IMG/VR virus record: IMGVR_UViG_3300044710_000137
Coordinates: 1-64,000 of that record
DNA from: a virus
Strand: one strand, 5' to 3'
DNA: 64,000 nucleotides
Shown here: piece by piece, positions 17,901 through 23,605 of the stretch
How positions within the stretch are numbered: the first letter of the stretch is position 1
Layout of the letters: the number at the start of each line of letters is the position of its first letter
Program-made: the position numbers and the translations under genes
Notes under the pieces: generated by a model
Databases searched by the model: none
What the model was told of the DNA's origin: nothing
What the model saw: only the letters and a program-made list of their open reading frames with translations

Positions 17901-19095
17901 TCCAGGCGCAAAAGAAGCCCGCTTGTACAACGCCTACATCAAAGCAGCCGAACTGGCCCTATCCCTCTTCCATCCAAAAGCTTTGACCCTGAGCGCGCTC
18001 GCGAGCGACGGCCCTTTCGATTTGATCGATTCCTGGGCATCCGATATGGACTCGCCCGAATTCGAACGCCTGGAGCGGGAGGCGATCCGCGCCGGCGCAC
18101 CCACTGCGATCCTGGGCAGGACTGTAGAGGCGTACAAAGCAGTACGGCCTAGCTCCCTGCCCACGAAAATGGATACTGTGCGGGGATTGCCGGGGATCAA
18201 GCAGGCGGAACAAGCCGCCGCGGCCATGTCGCATGCCACCTTCGACGTGCTGCAGCGCAAGTATAAAGTGCTGGGCTTCGCGCAGCATGATGCTGCCTGG
18301 ATGGCAAACCACCCGGACGCAACGCCCGAAGAGCACTTCGAGGCGCAGCGCCTGATTGCCAAATACATCAACGGCGTCTTCGGCGGCCTTCACTGGGAAA
18401 ATCTCGGCATACAGAGGATGGCCCTGACCATCGCCCGCCTGATCTTTCTGGCGCCGGACTGGACATTCTCGAACCTGGCCACTGGAAAATATACCTTTGA
18501 CGGAGGTCCGGGCGGCGATGCGGCGCGCAAGTTCTGGCTTGGGGCAATTTTCTGGTTCACGAGCCTTTCCCTCGCAACCAGTTTGCTGTTCAATTACAAC
18601 AAGAAATTCCGCGACGTGTTCAAGGAATGGGTCAAGGATCCGACACAGGTCTACGTTGGCGAGGACAATAAACGCCGGCCGCTGCACATGAATATGTTCT
18701 TTCCGGGAGCCACGGGCGATCTCGGGACCCTGTTGCACGCCGCATACAACTACGGCGTGCCGGTAGGAATGGCGCGCTACATCGCGAACAAGGAGAGCCC
18801 CCTGGCGAAAGCAGCCACGCACCAGATGGCCAACGAGGATGAATTGCGCCGCCCGATCGTGCGGAAGACCGGCACCATGGTTCACCACCAGCCGGTGACG
18901 TTCGCGCAAAATACCGCGGCAGGAGTCAAGCAGCTCGCCAGCGATGTAGTCCCGGTCCCATTCACCATCCCCACTATAGTCAGGATGCTGGAAGACAAAG
19001 ACCACAAATACACCGAAGCCCAGTATGCGGCCGTGGTGCTCAACGGACGGCCACCTCTACCATTGGAACCCGAAAAGAAACCACACCGGCGGTAA
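8902..19095 (+). CDS. Giant polyvalent protein: 2H phosphoesterase, DNA methyltransferase, SNF2-type helicase, membrane-associated tail
   Basis: 3397 residues, the largest gene here. Residues 1-540 are mostly linkers with two repeats GGGWTL/GGGWNL. Residues 545-720 form a 2H phosphoesterase with HITIKYG near 596 and HVTIAYL near 670. Residues 1100-1300 are a class I DNA methyltransferase (LEPAMGVGHF; catalytic-type SNVPFG; VAFITSN). Residues 1790-2370 are an SF2/SNF2 helicase: VGAGKT near 1820, VDEADN near 1980, QREGRILRQG near 2317. Residues 2650-3397 are helical with a hydrophobic stretch near 3211-3230 (FWLGAIFWFTSLSL). Phage polyvalent proteins of this kind are thought to enter with the DNA and protect or modify it. 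Five in-frame PE-I copies lie between residues 345 and 870. Confidence 0.85.
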   Translation: MPAELGEGWTLDDSASTPPASPTPPTRAPSKPPADLGGGWTLTAPAARASSGDLGGGWNLAPPWPSIDQAVRMPSAASMQASMEQAERDASEEGGDQPAPPTPTNIPGGIASIPGGALPGMPSPAVPGLTTPFVGHGIGGDYPIPSGQIVQEPFETIPALETIGRGVTRMAQATPTPTHAANPKQTALGLSEVLGGTMQAVGPLAIPAGLVAAPAEAAISLGAGIVARTATPALLKKAGVAPEYADLAGDVAGLLAGYAAGHIRLSPEQQNLIEVLQGKDAPGAGIEDPQVNLLRNMVDRGGTEGERAAAQGALFRKFGIKYGPEDLSGTATPEQSPTPQTAPTQEPATGAAATGAAPTSNVSPEVSTSPVKFSKGEVYTNTQGEAAHITQVSPDGTKISFELTVPGVIKPLKLDWPVGKFQMRMGLTPRAEAQEESGVNAAPAVPSVAGTTVPQPGAVADSNAVPTLQTPPPTPTPTANSQPVQAPPETAGAIPPTQQNRQEAQPLPAITGQEGAAQLPQIATAPEGLPAPDAAAAGAAATPKFDYASTQVNLPSSIANSVIYFGETIPAKILAPEAGHSTAGETGSTGRETEPHITIKYGLHDEDPSAVQEILKNEGPITATLGKASIFNTDDSDVLKVGVESPDLQRLNGLVSQLPHTDTHPTYEPHVTIAYLKKGEGAKYDGKSIPGVTGQTVSFDAVQFSDKNGQHTAIPLAGNGQESGVDGAPATAVSGAGRPSGASQQLPHSLTGAKPRYSYGARQYDLEFADDLDKAAYITAQDKRSKHDADYLKWAMGQTGGSEMDVRQAGANVRHFIKDLAKANSDARSGETRLDIPALARKILSKPTTAATVVPAGGAQPTPAAATSNASPELTPWRELFERYITNGASETEAKILTERRLGKEPESQKARKPEIVTPPAPLTPPVNESIVEPGLPNGTPSSEAHPELAAPESGGGEANAPEGQPGELGPSSLEPAGGSTVEPTPEGNAPSGSAGAGERGIAATPRTSATGDKPADYRITPEDHIGEGSIRQKANDNLEAIRTLKKIEAEGRYATPEEQKILVKYVGWGGMPQPFADWGIPREWQGVRAEMDSLMTAEEFKSARASTPNAHYTSPLVISKIWDAVRRLGLGAEASYLEPAMGVGHFYGLMPEDLLNGARRTGIELDALSGRISKLLYPETDIHIAGFETVRLPGNFFDAAVSNVPFGNYAIHDPAFKRNPVATRSIHDYFFAKALEKVRPGGLVAFITSNFTMDKRDPSVRKYLASQADLLGAIRLPNSAFKGNAGTEVTTDVIFLRKRAPGQKPAAEPWTDLAEIQGNVERPDRSMGKTAMDVNEYYAAHPEMMLGEMGLLGTMYADKSAALTGQLTPEKLDAAIARLPEGAIHPWEAPVEQSGPVAFADAKTVKDGGYAMKDGQLVVRHGDSLIPATNPDWQVKRIKGMLEIRNALREVFRTQIEDASEPEIKKAIRHLNTVYDHFVKQNGYLSQTQNVRAFHGDPDAPVLLSLEKWDPEAKKAEKTPVFTQRTVSAAKRIDTAGSAKEALAISLNEKGRIDWVRMQQLTGQTPAEMQAELGPLIYQNPNARQWQTAEEYLSGNVRQKLAEARAAAGQIGMQPQFQRNVEALEAVQPKDLQPEDIEAKMGASWIPRQYISQFVGELLGVDPRYIQVSHSEALATWTMKVQVGNSNVANVKTYGTDRFLASDLIEMALNMRNPTAYDEVGTGADKKTVINEKETLAAREMQQQLKDRFREWVWQDPGRAETLGRLYNDEFNSLRLREYDGSHLELPGMSASIKLRPHQKNAIWRVVSSGGNTLLAHVVGAGKTYEMIGGAMELRRLGLAKKPVLVVLKNRVEPTGAEFLSMYPGANILVMTPEQFTAANRAKVMARIATGNWDAVIVSYESFEKLPVSDETFNSYLNDQIDDLENYIREMKADNSDAKLVKQMEKAKKSLEAKLRGKADRESKDTGIGFEELGVDSLFVDEADNFKNLFFPTKMTRIRGLPNTESKRAFDMYIKTQTIAKRNGGRGIVFATGTPIANTMAEMWTMQRYLQPDYLREHGLQHFDAWAQTFGEVVPTLEVSPDASGFRLTNRFAKFVNIPELVSGFRLMADVQTADMLKLPVPRLKGGQRTTVPAPASPEQTAYLASLAQRAKDIREGRVKDPRIDNMLKVSTDGRKSALDMRLVDRGAEDFRDSKVNKVVDKVVDIWKATAKNNSAQLVFLDFSKPAEPGEGHKFSVYDDIKAKLLARGIPAKQIAFIHDAASTEEAAQLSHDVNAGRIRVLMGSTQKMGVGLNLQKRLIALHHLDAPWRPRDIEQREGRILRQGNENPEVQIYQYVTEPSFDAKMWDTLKTKAQFIGQVMRGEVTVRTADDVADSALTYAEVAAIASGNPAIREKTVIDAEVRKLDAMRSRHDKQQADLKREAVSLPQRIQAQSQAAAKYQKDIAVRDASPNQFTVGKQTFTGDDARKRAAAAIAKVLDTAKDSREPISFGSYRGFALETRYRQPGITTKGMEPQPLPDITIRGASSYGANTNPDEPLGTLQSIEIAVRGIDGHLNGAVANMTDAQRKLADTNDLLGKPFEQEAKLKTLLDRQRALAKELQTDAADQQAASANLPQPEEEGESVAAAETDAASKNTSEAGFLKFHRPGQAPPMPENLRKFSEDTGETLHWDGSNWVADSHAETEQATAAQNLAVQEMSRAYLDPSDKRFGERIRTSVTGMRDVWIAQTNQLRGRLRKLLPNYVDREALTLMREFRNRPGEMRQFLEGTHPFYGEMRELSPELAADAAERMEKLEPVVERAENPTPEMIEADRQLTEYFTEHLAEGKELGFIDSDIPNEEYITHLLQPDENAPSRISRTAARLFPTRAGLGPKRFQFAKGRIFPTVMHGIAAGKAYHLDATDALTIYGEKWANQAALRTFLNVARDNAIGKWGTDSGLRNGKIPANWVAMAPENRAFRNEVPYINAQGEADVAHQNFYVEPSVNEAMRPIFDPDYTSRIPGAKEARLYNAYIKAAELALSLFHPKALTLSALASDGPFDLIDSWASDMDSPEFERLEREAIRAGAPTAILGRTVEAYKAVRPSSLPTKMDTVRGLPGIKQAEQAAAAMSHATFDVLQRKYKVLGFAQHDAAWMANHPDATPEEHFEAQRLIAKYINGVFGGLHWENLGIQRMALTIARLIFLAPDWTFSNLATGKYTFDGGPGGDAARKFWLGAIFWFTSLSLATSLLFNYNKKFRDVFKEWVKDPTQVYVGEDNKRRPLHMNMFFPGATGDLGTLLHAAYNYGVPVGMARYIANKESPLAKAATHQMANEDELRRPIVRKTGTMVHHQPVTFAQNTAAGVKQLASDVVPVPFTIPTIVRMLEDKDHKYTEAQYAAVVLNGRPPLPLEPEKKPHRR
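9936..9989 (-). repeat. PE-I element inside the giant gene (reverse)
   Basis: In frame; read as QEPATGAAATGAAPTSN. Arms GCACCCG/CGGTTGC on the reverse strand (6 of 7 paired). Starts an AT-richer insert that ends at the forward copy at 10206. Confidence 0.8.
10206..10258 (+). repeat. PE-I element inside the giant gene (forward)
   Basis: In frame; read as ESGVNAAPAVPSVAGTT. Arms GCGCCGG/CCGTCGC (6 of 7 paired). Closes the 72-residue insert KFSKGEVYTNTQGEAAHIT... opened at 9936. Confidence 0.8.
10484..10540 (-). repeat. PE-I element inside the giant gene (reverse), left border of the 2H domain
   Basis: In frame; read as GLPAPDAAAAGAAATPK. Reverse-strand stem GCACCAG/CTGGTGC is perfect. The 2H phosphoesterase begins immediately after it. 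Confidence 0.85.
11065..11117 (+). repeat. PE-I element inside the giant gene (forward), right border of the 2H domain
   Basis: In frame; read as ESGVDGAPATAVSGAGRP. Stem GCACCAG/CCGGTGC (6 of 7 paired), nearly the same arm as the copy at 10484 with which it brackets the 2H domain. Confidence 0.85.
11460..11513 (-). repeat. PE-I element inside the giant gene (reverse)
   Basis: In frame; read as VPAGGAQPTPAAATSNAS. Precedes an AT-richer segment (LTPWRELFERYITNGASETEA). No closing forward copy was found downstream. Confidence 0.8.
16780..16825 (-). repeat. Possible PE-I fragment inside the giant gene
   Basis: GACGCGGCATCAAAGAATAC resembles the outer half of a reverse PE-I (read as ETDAASKNTSEAG) without a recognisable stem. 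It lies between the helicase coiled coil and the C-terminal region, a domain border. Confidence 0.35.
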
Positions 19096-19096
19096 T

Positions 19097-19198
19097 TCAG
19101 CGCCGGCGCGTCTTTCGCAGATAGCCCAGCGAGTCTCCGCAAGCCATCCCCAGCAGGAACGCCAGAACGACAAGTGTGGCTATAGCGACTGGGGACAT
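19097..19198 (-). CDS. 33-residue single-pass membrane peptide
   Basis: ATG at 19198; IATLVVLAFLLGMACGDSLGY is a clear membrane segment, followed by KTRRR, predicting a cytoplasmic basic end. It ends 1 bp from the giant gene stop, convergent with it. Could be a small membrane effector or lysis accessory; no family recognised. Confidence 0.55.
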   Translation of the reverse strand: MSPVAIATLVVLAFLLGMACGDSLGYLRKTRRR

Positions 19199-19208
19199 AG
19201 CATCCAGC

Positions 19209-19466
19209 TTACCATGCCCCGCGCGCCTTCAGCCCCAGCACCGTACGTATGTGGATGACACTTTCCGGCAGCACGTAGGCGCCGGCGCGGGCGCTCTCGA
19301 CCCAATGCGGCGGGAACTCTTCCAGCGCTTCCACGGGGACGCCCTCAAAGCCGTCGAGCACTTGGCGGGTCGGATTTGACTCGATTTTCCAAGCGCGCAG
19401 GTGCAGCAGCTTGCGCCAGAATACATGGTCGATGGCGCGGTCCACGTCTTGCGCTGTTATTTTCAC
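19209..19466 (-). CDS. Unrecognised 85-residue protein
   Basis: GTG start at 19466. Contains DVDRAIDHVFWRKLLHLRAWKIESNPTRQ and ends PESVIHIRTVLGLKARGAW; mixed helix and strand, no cysteines. Reverse orientation beside the 33-residue membrane peptide. Function unknown. Confidence 0.55.
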   Translation of the reverse strand: MKITAQDVDRAIDHVFWRKLLHLRAWKIESNPTRQVLDGFEGVPVEALEEFPPHWVESARAGAYVLPESVIHIRTVLGLKARGAW

Positions 19467-19499
19467 GCCACCCTCCACCGGGCCGGAAATCCCGCAAAG

Positions 19500-19612
19500 A
19501 ACCCCAACCGGGCATGCGGCCAAAGGTGCGCAGCACCGAACCGCTCACCCATTTGCCCATCGCGCGCGGGCGCTAAAAGCCCGAAGCTCACCAGCAACTC
19601 ATCAGTTTGGCG
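19500..19612 (-). repeat. LE-II copy E (reverse)
   Basis: Reverse strand reads GTTGCTGGTGAGCTTCGGGC, GATGGGCAAATGGGTGAGCG, GTGCTGCGCACC, TTTGGCCGCATGCCCGG. Overlaps the last codons of the reverse gene at 19602 by 11 bp, so it follows that gene as LE-II copies follow forward genes elsewhere. Confidence 0.75.
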
Positions 19613-20429
19613 TCCCACCACCAGCTATTAAAGCTGCCTTTGCCGCTTCGTAATTAGCCTCAAGTACAGCCAATACTGCTTGTGCATCAACAACCATCCA
19701 TGTTGGTTTTCCAAATAAAGGATTAGCCGGCCATCCATTTGGAAATAACTGAAGAGATTCCCCCGCCTCCAAAGCTCTGATCGGCGCCGGCATGGTAACC
19801 GCTGAAGCTGGAGCCTGGGTTACCTGAGGAGAGACCGTCCACAGCAACGAGCCGTTCTGCAGCGACCAAGAGCCTCCAGATCCAACCCCGCCCGAATTCA
19901 TTATCGCTATCAGGTTTTGGCAGTTGCCGACTCCTGGAATAACCCACTCTCTCCGCTGTTCTCCTGCTGCGTATTGCCAGGGCCAGTATCCCATATCTGC
20001 TTCAATGGGCGTTAGGGTTTGCTTGTAAAGGGACTGAAGCAGTGACGCTAACGCTTGAGCCTGGGCTTGCGTGCAGACTTCAGAGGAAACGTCCCCGCCT
20101 GTGAATCCCAACAATCCTTCCACCGTGACCTCGCACGGTTCGACGCTGTATTTCGGGTAGACGTAGGCTCCCGGCAGATTGTAAAAGGGCGCCAGGTCAT
20201 CCGAGATGGGCATCGAGCTTTCAAATCCGTTCGCCTGATTGGCGGGATCCAGATAATTGAAGGTTCCAGTTCCAACTGGAAGAATCCATCCTTTGATCGG
20301 CAGGGAGGGATCATAAGGGCCTATCTGAGTATTGGTTATACCAGCAGCTAGAGCAGCTGCGCGGCTGACAAAATTAGGAACAGTTGCCAGTTTAGAAGCT
20401 GGGAAGGGGTATGCGGGAGAGGGTGTCAT
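19602..20429 (-). CDS. Unrecognised 275-residue protein
   Basis: Starts MTPSPAYPFPASK. Central GPYDPSLPIKGWILPVGTGTF and YVYPKYSVEPCEVTVEGLLG look like a globular beta-rich domain; C-terminal NYEAAKAALIAGGGTPN is helical. No signal peptide. It lies alone between two LE-II elements (copies E and D), again resembling a boxed insertion in the minus orientation. Confidence 0.6.
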   Translation of the reverse strand: MTPSPAYPFPASKLATVPNFVSRAAALAAGITNTQIGPYDPSLPIKGWILPVGTGTFNYLDPANQANGFESSMPISDDLAPFYNLPGAYVYPKYSVEPCEVTVEGLLGFTGGDVSSEVCTQAQAQALASLLQSLYKQTLTPIEADMGYWPWQYAAGEQRREWVIPGVGNCQNLIAIMNSGGVGSGGSWSLQNGSLLWTVSPQVTQAPASAVTMPAPIRALEAGESLQLFPNGWPANPLFGKPTWMVVDAQAVLAVLEANYEAAKAALIAGGGTPN

Positions 20430-20446
20430 TTACCTTGGAGTATACC

Positions 20447-20560
20447 AAAGCCTATAAATTGGTGAGCCTCGTAAGCTGAGGCCGCCAGCCGTTCACCGGT
20501 AAAACGGGTGGATATTTCTCTGCCGCGCATCCCCTCCCGCATCCTCTACTTGCCGAACAG
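20447..20560 (+). repeat. LE-II copy D
   Basis: CTATAAATTGGTGAGCCTCG, TAAGCTGAGGCCGCCAGCC, GTTCACCGGTAAAACGGGTGG, CTGCCGCGCATCCCCTCCCGCAT. More diverged in its middle than copies C and I. Confidence 0.7.
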
Positions 20561-20594
20561 TTGCACTGACCTTACGCCGTAGCTGGAGTTTCCA

Positions 20595-20783
20595 ATGGAC
20601 ATCAATAATCGCGAACTATCCGACTGGGACGATTGGGGAAGCGAAGACGACGCGCCCTGGTGGTTCGGCCCGTGTTTCAGTCCAGCCCACCGTGCGCCGT
20701 GGCAAAAGCGTTGCCCCTCGACGACTCGGGCATGCGGTAGGAGTTGCCCGACACCCCAGCGTTCACCCATTGGCCTGACTTAA
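20595..20783 (+). CDS. Possible small acidic protein fused to LE-II sequence
   Basis: 62 residues. The first 35 (MDINNRELSDWDDWGSEDDAPWWFG) are acidic and Trp-rich like phage micro-proteins; the rest is translated from LE-II copy F. It may be a truncated gene or chance. Confidence 0.3.
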   Translation: MDINNRELSDWDDWGSEDDAPWWFGPCFSPAHRAPWQKRCPSTTRACGRSCPTPQRSPIGLT

Positions 20784-20790
20784 CCCCGCA
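20690..20790 (-). repeat. LE-II copy F (reverse, partial 5' part)
   Basis: Reverse strand reads GTCAGGCCAATGGGTGAACG, then CAACTCCTACCGCATGCCCGAG. The usual GGTGAGCTTCG start is missing. Confidence 0.6.
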
Positions 20791-20860
20791 ACAAACCGCC
20801 CGAAGCCCACCTATTTATAATTCCCTTCCCCTGTATTTCACTGTGTAAGTAGAACTGTGT

Positions 20861-21193
20861 CTATTGAGATTTCCGTCCGGACAAGAAGTGCGCGGTGGTC
20901 TCCTCTATTTGCTCGGGGGATGCCTGCGTCGGTCCAACTATAGTTCGCGGCGCACCCAGACCGAGCTTCGATTCAATATCCTCTTGAATGGCGCGCATTT
21001 CTTCCGGCGTCGGTCTTCTCTTCCACATTTGCATGAAGGCCATGCGGACCTCCGCTCCCACCGCCTTCATCGCTGGCGTGACGACGCACTTATTCCCCGT
21101 GTCCAGATGGAAGCAGGCTGGTTGTAATGTCTGATCTGCGCCTGAGACATCCGGGTGGTGTGGAATCGCATGGATACCGATTATCTTCGCCAT
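20861..21193 (-). CDS. Unrecognised 110-residue protein
   Basis: MAKIIGIHAIPHHPDV start; middle MQMWKRRPTPEEMRAIQEDIESKLG is helical and charged; three cysteine or histidine positions (CFHLDTGNKC) could bind metal. Last gene of a reverse block running from about 23461. Function unknown. Confidence 0.6.
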   Translation of the reverse strand: MAKIIGIHAIPHHPDVSGADQTLQPACFHLDTGNKCVVTPAMKAVGAEVRMAFMQMWKRRPTPEEMRAIQEDIESKLGLGAPRTIVGPTQASPEQIEETTAHFLSGRKSQ

Positions 21194-21196
21194 CTA

Positions 21197-21271
21197 TCAG
21201 CCTTTTGTGAGCCTCGATTTACTTGTCCTCTCACGTTGCCATCGGGGAACTGTAGCGCGCTTATCAGTCAT
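21197..21271 (-). repeat. LE-II subfamily b partial copy, readable as a 24-residue ORF
   Basis: Reverse strand contains CTACAGTTCCCCGATGGCAA and ATCGAGGCTCACAAAAGGC, matching the copy at 31978. An ATG at 21271 overlaps the upstream TGA and reads 24 residues to a TGA at 21197, so the element may be translated as a spacer peptide. Confidence 0.5.
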
Positions 21272-21525
21272 GCGAAATCTCCCGCATGCCCGCCTGGGGG
21301 ATTGAGCGGCAGTTCAGCGACGTCCGGCAGCTCATACCGCGTGAAGTGGGAATTGCCGCTATTCAGCCGGTTCATAAAATCCAGGTGGCGCCTGAAGTCC
21401 ACCGACCGCGATCCGACTTCGCGGAGGATGGCGCCCCCGGCTAGACCCAACTGCCAGATCAGTCGCTGGTAATCCGCGCGGGTCATCTGGAGGATGACTT
21501 CATCGCCGTTTTCGGTGTAGGTCAT
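21268..21525 (-). CDS. Unrecognised 85-residue protein
   Basis: ATG at 21525 overlaps the upstream gene (ATG...TGA within 4 bp). Sequence TYTENGDEVILQMTRADYQRLIWQLGLAGGAI resembles small phage proteins of unknown role. Part of the 23461-20861 reverse operon. Confidence 0.6.
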   Translation of the reverse strand: MTYTENGDEVILQMTRADYQRLIWQLGLAGGAILREVGSRSVDFRRHLDFMNRLNSGNSHFTRYELPDVAELPLNPPGGHAGDFA

Positions 21526-22160
21526 CCCGCCGCCTTCGCTTTGTCGCCAGCTTCCAGGATCGCCATCGCTTCTTGTAGCAGGTGAAATTGCTCCACGTTG
21601 GCCGTAGGTGCGTCCGGATGCCATTTCGCGGCCACCGCCCGGTAGGTCCGCTTACGCACCTCGATATCGTACAGCAGGGCGTCCTTACTGGCTAATCCGT
21701 GAACCGACAGAAACTGGGCAGCCGCATCCGCGCTCTCGAAATGCGTGCCCGCGCCCGGCGCCGCGATCTGCCGCCAGCCCTGGTACTGCTCGGCCCGTTT
21801 CGTGACTCCGTACCGATCTACCGCGCGCAGCGCTTGGAGAGATAGCCCGATGGCCCTAACGTTCGCCTGCCAGTCGGCATAGCGGTCGCACGGAAAGGAA
21901 AGTGGGCCATTGGCGCTCTCGAAGGTGAGGATCACGCCGGCGTCGGTGAACCTGGCGTTCGATTTCGGCCAGCCGTCGTTGCGGATATCCTGCCAGCCGA
22001 TAGATGCTTGCAATACTACGTCTTTGGCGCGTAGCTTGGCCAGTTCGTATTCGAGGAGGTCGAGGGTTTTGATGTATGTAGAATTGAATGGGCTGGGCTT
22101 GCGCCCTCTGGTGCGCTCGCCCGGCCATTTCTCGATAGGCACAAACCGGAGTTGAATCAT
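21522..22160 (-). CDS. J-domain (DnaJ-like) phage protein
   Basis: 212 residues. The C-terminal third has RKRTYRAVAAKWHPDAP followed by EQFHLLQEAMAIL, the helix II-HPD-helix III pattern of a J domain (HPD near residue 181). The N-terminal 140 residues are unique. J-domain proteins stimulate Hsp70 ATPase, so it may recruit host DnaK for replication or assembly. Confidence 0.7.
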   Translation of the reverse strand: MIQLRFVPIEKWPGERTRGRKPSPFNSTYIKTLDLLEYELAKLRAKDVVLQASIGWQDIRNDGWPKSNARFTDAGVILTFESANGPLSFPCDRYADWQANVRAIGLSLQALRAVDRYGVTKRAEQYQGWRQIAAPGAGTHFESADAAAQFLSVHGLASKDALLYDIEVRKRTYRAVAAKWHPDAPTANVEQFHLLQEAMAILEAGDKAKAAG

Positions 22161-22438
22161 CCCACCACCTGAATCAACGGCTCCTCGGCCAACGATTCAG
22201 CCTTCAACCTGGCGGACGCTTCCCGCAGCATGACGTTTATAGCCTTGGTGAAGCGCGTGTTATTTTCCGTCGCCGACGTCGCCATGGTGAATTCCGCCAT
22301 CACGAATGCGAAGGCGTCGATAGATCCGTCGCAGACCGAACATAGGTCAGGCTCTACCCAGTAGCATCCCAAGGCGCAGCCGTTTTCCACCGTACACCCG
22401 CAGCTGCGGCAGACGCCGACAATAGTCTGCTCGCTCAT
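22157..22438 (-). CDS. Zinc-ribbon protein
   Basis: 93 residues. N-terminal CRSCGCTVENGCALGCYW and CSVC match a zinc-binding pattern repeated at 36654-36983 (CRVCGCTDLDAC...CTTC). Helical C-terminus. Start and stop overlap neighbours. Function unknown. Confidence 0.65.
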   Translation of the reverse strand: MSEQTIVGVCRSCGCTVENGCALGCYWVEPDLCSVCDGSIDAFAFVMAEFTMATSATENNTRFTKAINVMLREASARLKAESLAEEPLIQVVG

Positions 22439-22986
22439 ACCTGGCTAGCCCCGCTTTTAGCTCCCGTCCCTTTCCCCCGCTGTTGAAACCTTGCATTCCA
22501 CGCGCCCATCATAGCTGCGTAAAATTGTTCTGTCCCGTGGCCCTCCGCTCCAATCAACTCGCCGTCTTTCCCTGGGTTGTCGTGTTTGAATCTCCCTAGC
22601 GCTATCGAGCGACCCTTGTTCCGTGAGAATTGGTCATCCACGGAGGATGTGGCCTTGTGTATCATGCGCTCGTTCCATTTGCCGGTTACCAGGTCCAACT
22701 GCATTAACCGGCAGACCGTTTCCCATGTGGTTTTCGTGCGGGTGATCGAGATCTGTTCGTTGGGACCCCGGCGAAGCTGCGCTAATCTTTCACCTCCCCG
22801 AGGCTGGTCGATTTCAATTCCCAGGATAACGGGACCTTCGGCATTCAGCGCGGTCACCTTCGTTGCACCGGTTGCAAGCCAGACTTCACCCTTGCGTCCG
22901 ATCTCTATTTCTCGGGTGACTTCTTTCTTTTGGTACCTAAAACCGAATCTATACTTCTGGCCGTTGAAGTCAAATTGCATATTCAC
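22435..22986 (-). CDS. Unrecognised 183-residue protein
   Basis: Starts MNMQFDFNGQKYRFGFRYQ, a beta-rich N-terminus with Lys/Arg/Glu pairs (KKEVTREIEIGRKGEVW). Contains ISITRTKTTWETVCRLMQLDL, then a basic tail (RFQQRGKGTGAKSGA). Could contact nucleic acid; no family assigned. Followed by the zinc-ribbon gene with an ATGA overlap. Confidence 0.6.
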   Translation of the reverse strand: MNMQFDFNGQKYRFGFRYQKKEVTREIEIGRKGEVWLATGATKVTALNAEGPVILGIEIDQPRGGERLAQLRRGPNEQISITRTKTTWETVCRLMQLDLVTGKWNERMIHKATSSVDDQFSRNKGRSIALGRFKHDNPGKDGELIGAEGHGTEQFYAAMMGAWNARFQQRGKGTGAKSGASQV

Positions 22987-23288
22987 ACCCTCTTGTCTTT
23001 AGTGAGCCTCGTTGCTTTGGTTGCCCGGGTGGCATCCAGGCCAATGGTGGATGATTGTTTGTTGCGCGCCTTTGGCCGCATGCCCGGCTGGGGGTTGGGT
23101 GGCATAGTAATCACGGCGTAAACCGTGGTCCGCTCTATTCTGCCGACTACGTATGGGCGCCCTTGCTTGGTGACCGTTGTCAGGACCGCCGGCACATCGC
23201 CTTGCATTATTACCGTGATTGTGCGCCCTCCGTGGAGCGGCGAGAGCGTGACGCGGTATCCCTCTCCGGGTTCTATCCTCATCCTCAC
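22983..23288 (-). CDS. Small beta-rich protein whose C-terminus runs into LE-II copy G
   Basis: GTG 23288 overlaps the upstream TGA; ATG 23282 is the alternative start. The first 60 residues (MRIEPGEGYRVTLSPLHGGRTITVIMQGDVPAV) are protein-like; the last 40 are antisense to an LE-II element. The reverse neighbour at 6381 shows the same pattern. Confidence 0.5.
   Translation of the reverse strand: MRMRIEPGEGYRVTLSPLHGGRTITVIMQGDVPAVLTTVTKQGRPYVVGRIERTTVYAVITMPPNPQPGMRPKARNKQSSTIGLDATRATKATRLTKDKRV
22985..23125 (+). repeat. LE-II copy G
   Basis: TTTAGTGAGCCTCGTTGC, GGCATCCAGGCCAATGGTGG, TTGTTGCGCGCCTTTGGCCGC, ATGCCCGGCTGGGGG. Most similar to copy K (both share GGCATCCAGGCCAAT). Confidence 0.75.
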
Positions 23289-23461
23289 GCGATGACTCTC
23301 TTTTTAGGCGTTCGCTTTGTCTTCTTGTCCGCCGCGGCCTTCTTGGGCCAGCGGGCAGCAGCACCCTTGCGCCCGATGGCGCTCAACTCTTCAGTGCTGA
23401 GGTTGTGGGCGCGCGCCTTCCCGCCCAGCTTGCCGATCTTCGCGGTGTCGATCAAGGCCAT
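23285..23461 (-). CDS. 58-residue basic protein with GGKARA/KGAAARW motif
   Basis: ATG at 23461. GKLGGKARAHNLSTEELSAI followed by GRKGAAARWAKKAAADKK is a short motif common in bacterial stress-related and phage proteins, with a very basic tail. Probably DNA- or RNA-interacting. First gene of the reverse operon, 18 bp from the tRNA. Confidence 0.65.
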   Translation of the reverse strand: MALIDTAKIGKLGGKARAHNLSTEELSAIGRKGAAARWPKKAAADKKTKRTPKKRVIA

Positions 23462-23478
23462 AGTCTTTCAATTTGACA

Positions 23479-23593
23479 GACGGCGGGCGGGAGTCGAACC
23501 CGCGCTGGCCGCGAAGGAGCTTCCGGCTGCCCCCGCACGGCCTTGACCTTGGTTCGTAGCCAAGCGCTCTGAAATCCACTGAGCTACCGCCGC
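23479..23593 (-). tRNA. tRNA-Arg(ACG) with a 44-nt variable arm
   Basis: Reverse strand: acceptor GCGGCGG/CCGCCGT (6 pairs plus a G-U), D-arm GCTC..GAGC, anticodon arm CTTGG-CTACGAA-CCAAG giving anticodon ACG, T-arm GCGGG-TTCGACT-CCCGC. CCA is not encoded. Between anticodon and T arms lie 44 nt, forming a stem GGCCG/CGGCC, instead of the usual 4-5 nt for Arg. Either a class-II-like arm, a small insertion, or a decayed gene. Confidence 0.7.
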
Positions 23594-23605
23594 TATTCCG
23601 AATTG

